Positions 42,302 through 45,716 of a stretch of DNA of 45,716 nucleotides are shown here, piece after piece; positions within the stretch are counted from its first letter, which is position 1, and each line of letters opens with the position of its first letter. The DNA is from JBFIHF01 sp964411125 (GTDB taxonomy: Bacteria > Myxococcota_A > Bradymonadia > Bradymonadales > Bradymonadaceae). Position numbers and translations under genes: made by a program. The notes under the pieces are model-generated. The model did not search any database. It saw only the letters and a list, made by a program, of their open reading frames with translations, and was not told the origin of the DNA. The stretch lies in NCBI GenBank assembly GCA_964411125.1, contig CAYPJU010000050.1, forward strand, positions 1 through 45,716. Direction: 5' to 3'.

Positions 42302-44665
42302 ATGCAACGTTCATTCGTCCTCCTCGCACTGGTGCTCCTCCTGCTGTCGGCGTGCAAGTCGACACCTACCCGGAAAGCGCTGACCTGGCCGCAGGTGAAC
42401 GCATTGCCGAGCGAGCCTCCGGCAGACCTCGAGCGAACCGCCCCCACGACGGTGCTTCGGCCGGGGAGCGACGGTTTCGTCTACGTGGTGGGCGGACTTC
42501 CCGACGACGTCGCCACGGGAACGCGCTTCATGGCGCGCTACAGCGGCGACTGGCCGTTGCAAGATCTCCCCCGTCCACCGCTCGCGTCGGGGCGCGTCCT
42601 CAAACGTTACGGTCGTGACGTCGCGGTCGCGCAGCTCGACTACGTGATGCCGGACTCTTCGCTGTCTGATCTCGAGGTCACCTGGGTCGCCGACGGCGCC
42701 GAAGAGGAGCAGATCGGAAAGGGGGTCGCGACCGTCCAGAAGCTCAGCCCCACCCGCACCACCGATCTGCAGCTCTCGGCTCCCGACGACGTCGGCGTGC
42801 AGCCCGGCGACATCTACGCGCTCCTCGCGCCGGTCGACACCGTGGACGATTCGAAGTCGGTTCAGATGGCGCGCCGCCTGCTCGGCATCTGTCTCGTGGA
42901 GGAGACCAGCGACGAAGGGAGCAACTGCCGGCTCTGGCGCGGAAGCTCCATGGTGCCCGGGCGCCGACCGATCGCCGTCGGCGACGATGCGGTGTTCCTC
43001 GAACACACGTACGGAAACGCCCCGCGCGATGGCGTGATCCAGATCGCGAACGTCGCCGGAACGGGGGGAGAGGGCGTTCAGGAGCGGCTTCTTCAGACCT
43101 TTCGAACCTACGTCTCGTCGCTGCCCCAGCCGAAGGCCGGCGTGGAGCCCGTCGAAGCCTCGATCCAGGCCAGCTCGGCGGATCTGCACCGTGCCGAGGA
43201 GAGCCTCGAGTATGGTGGAGCGCCGCAGTTGGTCGTGGCAGCCGAAGTCGTCGACGTCGACGGGGTGCCGCACCTCTTCGTGAATTACACGGGCGTCGGG
43301 CCCGCGACCGGACCAGGGATGGTCGCCGCGCCGCCGGAAGGGGGCGTCGACCTCGGCAAAGTCTCCGAGGTGTCGGACGCGGATCTGCGCGCCTTCGCCG
43401 GGACCGTCTGGTCGGCGATGCTGGTGTACCGCGGTCAGACGAGCGAGGCGTTGATGCATCTGCATCTCCTGCTCTCCGATCCCTCGTTCCAGGGGGCATT
43501 CCGCTGGCACGCTCGCGATCAGTACGCGATGCGGTGGGCGGCGCTGGGGCACGAAGAGCAGGCGCTCTGGTTGGTCCTCGAGGACGAGGCCGTGGCGCTC
43601 GACCAGAGCGACGACCGCGCCTATCTCAACGCGCTCGGAACCCGGGTTCGGCTCTACGACATGCTGGGCCTGCAGGATCGAGCGGTCCAGGCGTCGGAGA
43701 ACTATCTCACGCGGCGAAAGTCCGAGCAGATCCCGGCGGAGTCCCCGGTGCTCTTCGCGCTCGGGATGCACGCCGAGATGTTGATGAACGCCGGAGAGAT
43801 CGAACAGGCCCGCGCCGCGATCGCAGACCTTCGCGAACGGTGCCCGACGGGCTGTTCCGGCGACCTCTTCGGGCTGATCGCCGGGGTCTACTGGAGCGTT
43901 CCACCGGAGAACCAGGAGCTGCGCGCAGAACTCCTCGCCGAGCTTCTCGCCCTCGGGCAGGCCGGCTCGAAAGAGCGTCTCGCTTCGGCTCGTCTCTACC
44001 AGGGGCTCGCCGCGCTCGGCGAAGACAACCTCGAGGATGCGCTGATCGCGTTTCTCGAGGCGGAACGCCTCTTCGGCACGGCGAACAATCTGCCAGGCAT
44101 CGCGCGCACGAAACACCTGATGTTCCTCACGCAGATCGCGCTCCAGGACCCACAGAAGGCTTTCGAACTCGCGATGGAGGCGATCGAGAGCGAGCGGCAG
44201 CTCGGTGACTTCGACTCGGCGGCTCAGACCTACGAGCGCCTCGCGGCCCTCTACGTCAACTTCGACGCAAAGATCGCCCCCGGCCCGTGGCTCGGGGCAG
44301 CGCGCGACGTCCTCGCCGCGACGATTCAGGCCTCCCTCGCCCAGGGGAACTACAGCAAAGCGAGCGAGGCCCTATTCGGGCTCGGGGCGTTCTTGCTCCG
44401 AGTAGGCGCGCTCGACGAGAGTCAGATGGTGCTGCAGCGCGGCGTGCTCTACGCGATTCGAACCGCCCGGTTCGACATCGCCGCGATGTGCCACATGTGG
44501 CTCGGGATTCTCGCACGGGAGCAGCGCGACTTCGAGACGTTCCGGGACGAGATCTACCGCGCCAAGGTGATGGCGGAGATCTCGGACGACCCCGAGGTGA
44601 TGGAGGCGATCGAGCAGATCCTCAACCCGCCGGCGGCGGACGACACCCCTACCCAGGTGCTCTGA
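42302..44665 (+). CDS. Large TPR lipoprotein
   Basis: The product has 787 residues. Signal MQRSFVLLALVLLLL and lipobox LSAC. The first ~370 residues are beta-rich with repeated strand patterns (DGFVYVVGGLPDDVATG; GVQPGDIYALLAPVDTVDDS), unlike a family I know. From about 370 to the end it is a helical TPR solenoid (VWSAMLVYRGQTSEALMHLH; RLYQGLAALGEDNLEDALIA; TYERLAALYVNF). It is probably a periplasmic scaffold. Its TGA overlaps the mannose-6-phosphate isomerase ATG by one base. Confidence 0.82.
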   Translation: MQRSFVLLALVLLLLSACKSTPTRKALTWPQVNALPSEPPADLERTAPTTVLRPGSDGFVYVVGGLPDDVATGTRFMARYSGDWPLQDLPRPPLASGRVLKRYGRDVAVAQLDYVMPDSSLSDLEVTWVADGAEEEQIGKGVATVQKLSPTRTTDLQLSAPDDVGVQPGDIYALLAPVDTVDDSKSVQMARRLLGICLVEETSDEGSNCRLWRGSSMVPGRRPIAVGDDAVFLEHTYGNAPRDGVIQIANVAGTGGEGVQERLLQTFRTYVSSLPQPKAGVEPVEASIQASSADLHRAEESLEYGGAPQLVVAAEVVDVDGVPHLFVNYTGVGPATGPGMVAAPPEGGVDLGKVSEVSDADLRAFAGTVWSAMLVYRGQTSEALMHLHLLLSDPSFQGAFRWHARDQYAMRWAALGHEEQALWLVLEDEAVALDQSDDRAYLNALGTRVRLYDMLGLQDRAVQASENYLTRRKSEQIPAESPVLFALGMHAEMLMNAGEIEQARAAIADLRERCPTGCSGDLFGLIAGVYWSVPPENQELRAELLAELLALGQAGSKERLASARLYQGLAALGEDNLEDALIAFLEAERLFGTANNLPGIARTKHLMFLTQIALQDPQKAFELAMEAIESERQLGDFDSAAQTYERLAALYVNFDAKIAPGPWLGAARDVLAATIQASLAQGNYSKASEALFGLGAFLLRVGALDESQMVLQRGVLYAIRTARFDIAAMCHMWLGILAREQRDFETFRDEIYRAKVMAEISDDPEVMEAIEQILNPPAADDTPTQVL

Positions 44666-45642
44666 TGCTCGAGGTCTTCCGAACTCGGCCGGTCCTCAAA
44701 GAGAAAGTGTGGGGCGGTCGCAAGCTCGCGAAGGTCTTCTCGAAAGAACTCCCCGATCCTCGGGGAAGATACGGCGAGTCGTGGGAGGTGGCGGACCTCC
44801 CCGAGGGGCAATGTCTGGTCGACGGCGGGCCGATGGACGGGGCTCCGCTCGGCGAGCTCGTCGACCTGTTCGGCACCGATCTGGTGGGTTCGGCCGCTCC
44901 GGGCGGCCGTTTCCCGCTGCTGGTCAAGATCCTCGACGCGAACGACGACCTCTCGGTCCAGGTTCATCCCGGTCCGGAGCACGTGGTCGGTAAGCCGTGG
45001 GTGCACGCCAAAGACGAGTGCTGGCTCGTGCTCGACGCCGAACCCGGCGCCTCGATCATCCATGGATTTCGTGCGCAGACACCGTCGGAGATCTTTCGTG
45101 CCGCGGTCGCCGAGGGCGCCGCGCTCGAGCTCTTGCAGCGGGTCGAAGTGTCGGCGGACGACGTGTACCGAATCGCGCCGGGGACGATCCACGCCATCGG
45201 AGCGGGTGTCGCGCTGCTCGAGATTCAGCAACCGTCCGATACGACCTACCGCGTCTACGACTACGGACGTCCCGGCCTCGATGGGAAGCCGCGCCAGTTG
45301 CACGTCGAGGACGCGCTCGAAGTCCTGACCCTCGCCCCGTCGTTTCCCGACCGCCGTGGCGACCTGACGTCGAAGGTCCCGGGGGTCACGGTGCTCGCGA
45401 ACGTCGACGCCTACCGCATCGAGCGGTTTCGACCGCGGGGCAGCCATTCCTGGCACGTCTCCGCGCACACCGCCCAGGTGGTTCACGTCCTACGCGGTTC
45501 CTGCTGCATCGAAGAGGTCCAGCTCGGGCCCTCGCAAACCATGATCATCCCCGCCTGCGCCGAGCGCGTCTGGCTTACCGAAGCCGAAGACTGCGACCTC
45601 GTCGTCGCCGGCCTCGGCGGCGGCCCCCTCGTTCACCTGTGA
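44665..45642 (+). CDS. manA: Mannose-6-phosphate isomerase, type I
   Basis: The product has 325 residues, the length of the short Bacillus-type enzymes. It interconverts fructose 6-phosphate and mannose 6-phosphate in the cytoplasm, feeding GDP-mannose synthesis. Zinc ligands are Gln99 and His101 in SVQVHPG, Glu118 in KDECWLVL and His176 in GTIHAIGAG. The family segment EIQQPSDTTYRVYDYGR and a C-terminal cupin half are present. The start overlaps the previous stop (TGATG). A long hairpin covers its stop codon. Confidence 0.95.
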   Translation: MLEVFRTRPVLKEKVWGGRKLAKVFSKELPDPRGRYGESWEVADLPEGQCLVDGGPMDGAPLGELVDLFGTDLVGSAAPGGRFPLLVKILDANDDLSVQVHPGPEHVVGKPWVHAKDECWLVLDAEPGASIIHGFRAQTPSEIFRAAVAEGAALELLQRVEVSADDVYRIAPGTIHAIGAGVALLEIQQPSDTTYRVYDYGRPGLDGKPRQLHVEDALEVLTLAPSFPDRRGDLTSKVPGVTVLANVDAYRIERFRPRGSHSWHVSAHTAQVVHVLRGSCCIEEVQLGPSQTMIIPACAERVWLTEAEDCDLVVAGLGGGPLVHL

Positions 45643-45668
45643 CCGGCGCGCAGCGCCGGTCACAGGTG
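45634..45668 (+). terminator. 16-bp hairpin over the manA stop codon
   Basis: Perfect inverted repeat CACCTGTGACCGGCGC (45634-45649), loop GCA, GCGCCGGTCACAGGTG (45653-45668). The TGA of manA lies inside the left arm. There is no T-run, so it may be a palindromic repeat element acting as a stabiliser or a rho-dependent stop. Confidence 0.5.
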
Positions 45669-45716
45669 GACCTCGCTGCGCTCGGTGTGGGACCTCGCTG
45701 CGCTCGGTGTGGGACC
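45668..45716. repeat. 22-bp tandem repeat cut by the window end
   Basis: Two perfect units GGACCTCGCTGCGCTCGGTGTG (45668-45689, 45690-45711) and the first five bases of a third. The unit begins at the last base of the hairpin. The array length is unknown because the window stops in it. Confidence 0.85.

Overview
The window is a high-GC chromosomal segment that looks like a member of the Myxococcota (the former deltaproteobacterial myxobacteria; Sandaracinaceae-like or Bradymonadia-like, but I cannot place it further). Supporting signs are many lipoproteins with cysteine-rich modules, two secreted proteins ending in a MYXO-CTERM-like tail (Cys, hydrophobic helix, Arg cluster), a Hanks-type kinase with a PEGA domain, low-complexity DMG and NNGT linkers, a matrixin protease, and a DUF1844 gene preceded by a 65-residue partner. 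Both runs of exactly 100 N are flanked by identical 55-bp ends, so the sequence is probably a short-read scaffold. I saw no tRNA, rRNA, CRISPR array, intact insertion sequence or prophage.

Layout. 1-1414: end of an unknown gene, a possible transposase remnant, a 7-bp microsatellite and the first gap. 1415-7243: three surface lipoproteins, one a 1102-residue Cys-rich Sel1-repeat protein. 7555-10524: bifunctional proline catabolic enzyme PutA. 10726-13710: a membrane protein with a HEAT-like region and an unknown lipoprotein. 13837-15991: rpe and cardiolipin synthase, convergent. 16136-18291: a small Cys/coiled-coil protein, a 42-residue membrane microprotein, and a MYXO-CTERM-like protein broken by the second gap. 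18452-21158: def-fmt-rsmB operon with overlapping junctions. 21289-25222: minus-strand genes of a receiver/J-like protein, a possible degenerate nucleotidyltransferase, a HEAT-like protein, a membrane coiled-coil protein and a TPM-domain protein. 25322-28953: Ser/Thr kinase, TPR membrane protein and M74 murein endopeptidase. 28919-31114: an AroB-AroA fusion. 31489-35065: a c-type-heme lipoprotein followed by a Tat-exported DUF1501-type protein, with a sigma-54-like promoter and a clear terminator. 35332-37804: TPR protein, HtrA protease, DUF1844 protein and a 65-residue protein. 38043-41393: secreted protein plus matrixin, then two adjacent genes that together resemble RdgC. 41401-45642: uppP, a TPR lipoprotein and a mannose-6-phosphate isomerase. 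The window ends in a long hairpin and a 22-bp tandem repeat.

The content is mostly envelope biology (lipoproteins, peptidoglycan and undecaprenyl recycling, HtrA, cardiolipin synthase) mixed with core metabolism. Many genes are joined by 1-bp or 4-bp start/stop overlaps. At least three genes have a sigma-70-like -10 box 6-7 nt before the start codon and no Shine-Dalgarno sequence, which suggests leaderless mRNAs. The items most worth following are the possible split RdgC, the AroB-AroA fusion, the coupled 42-residue microprotein, the leaderless promoters, the heme/DUF1501 pair and the correction of the two scaffold gaps. I did not find one unmistakable new defence or mobile system.
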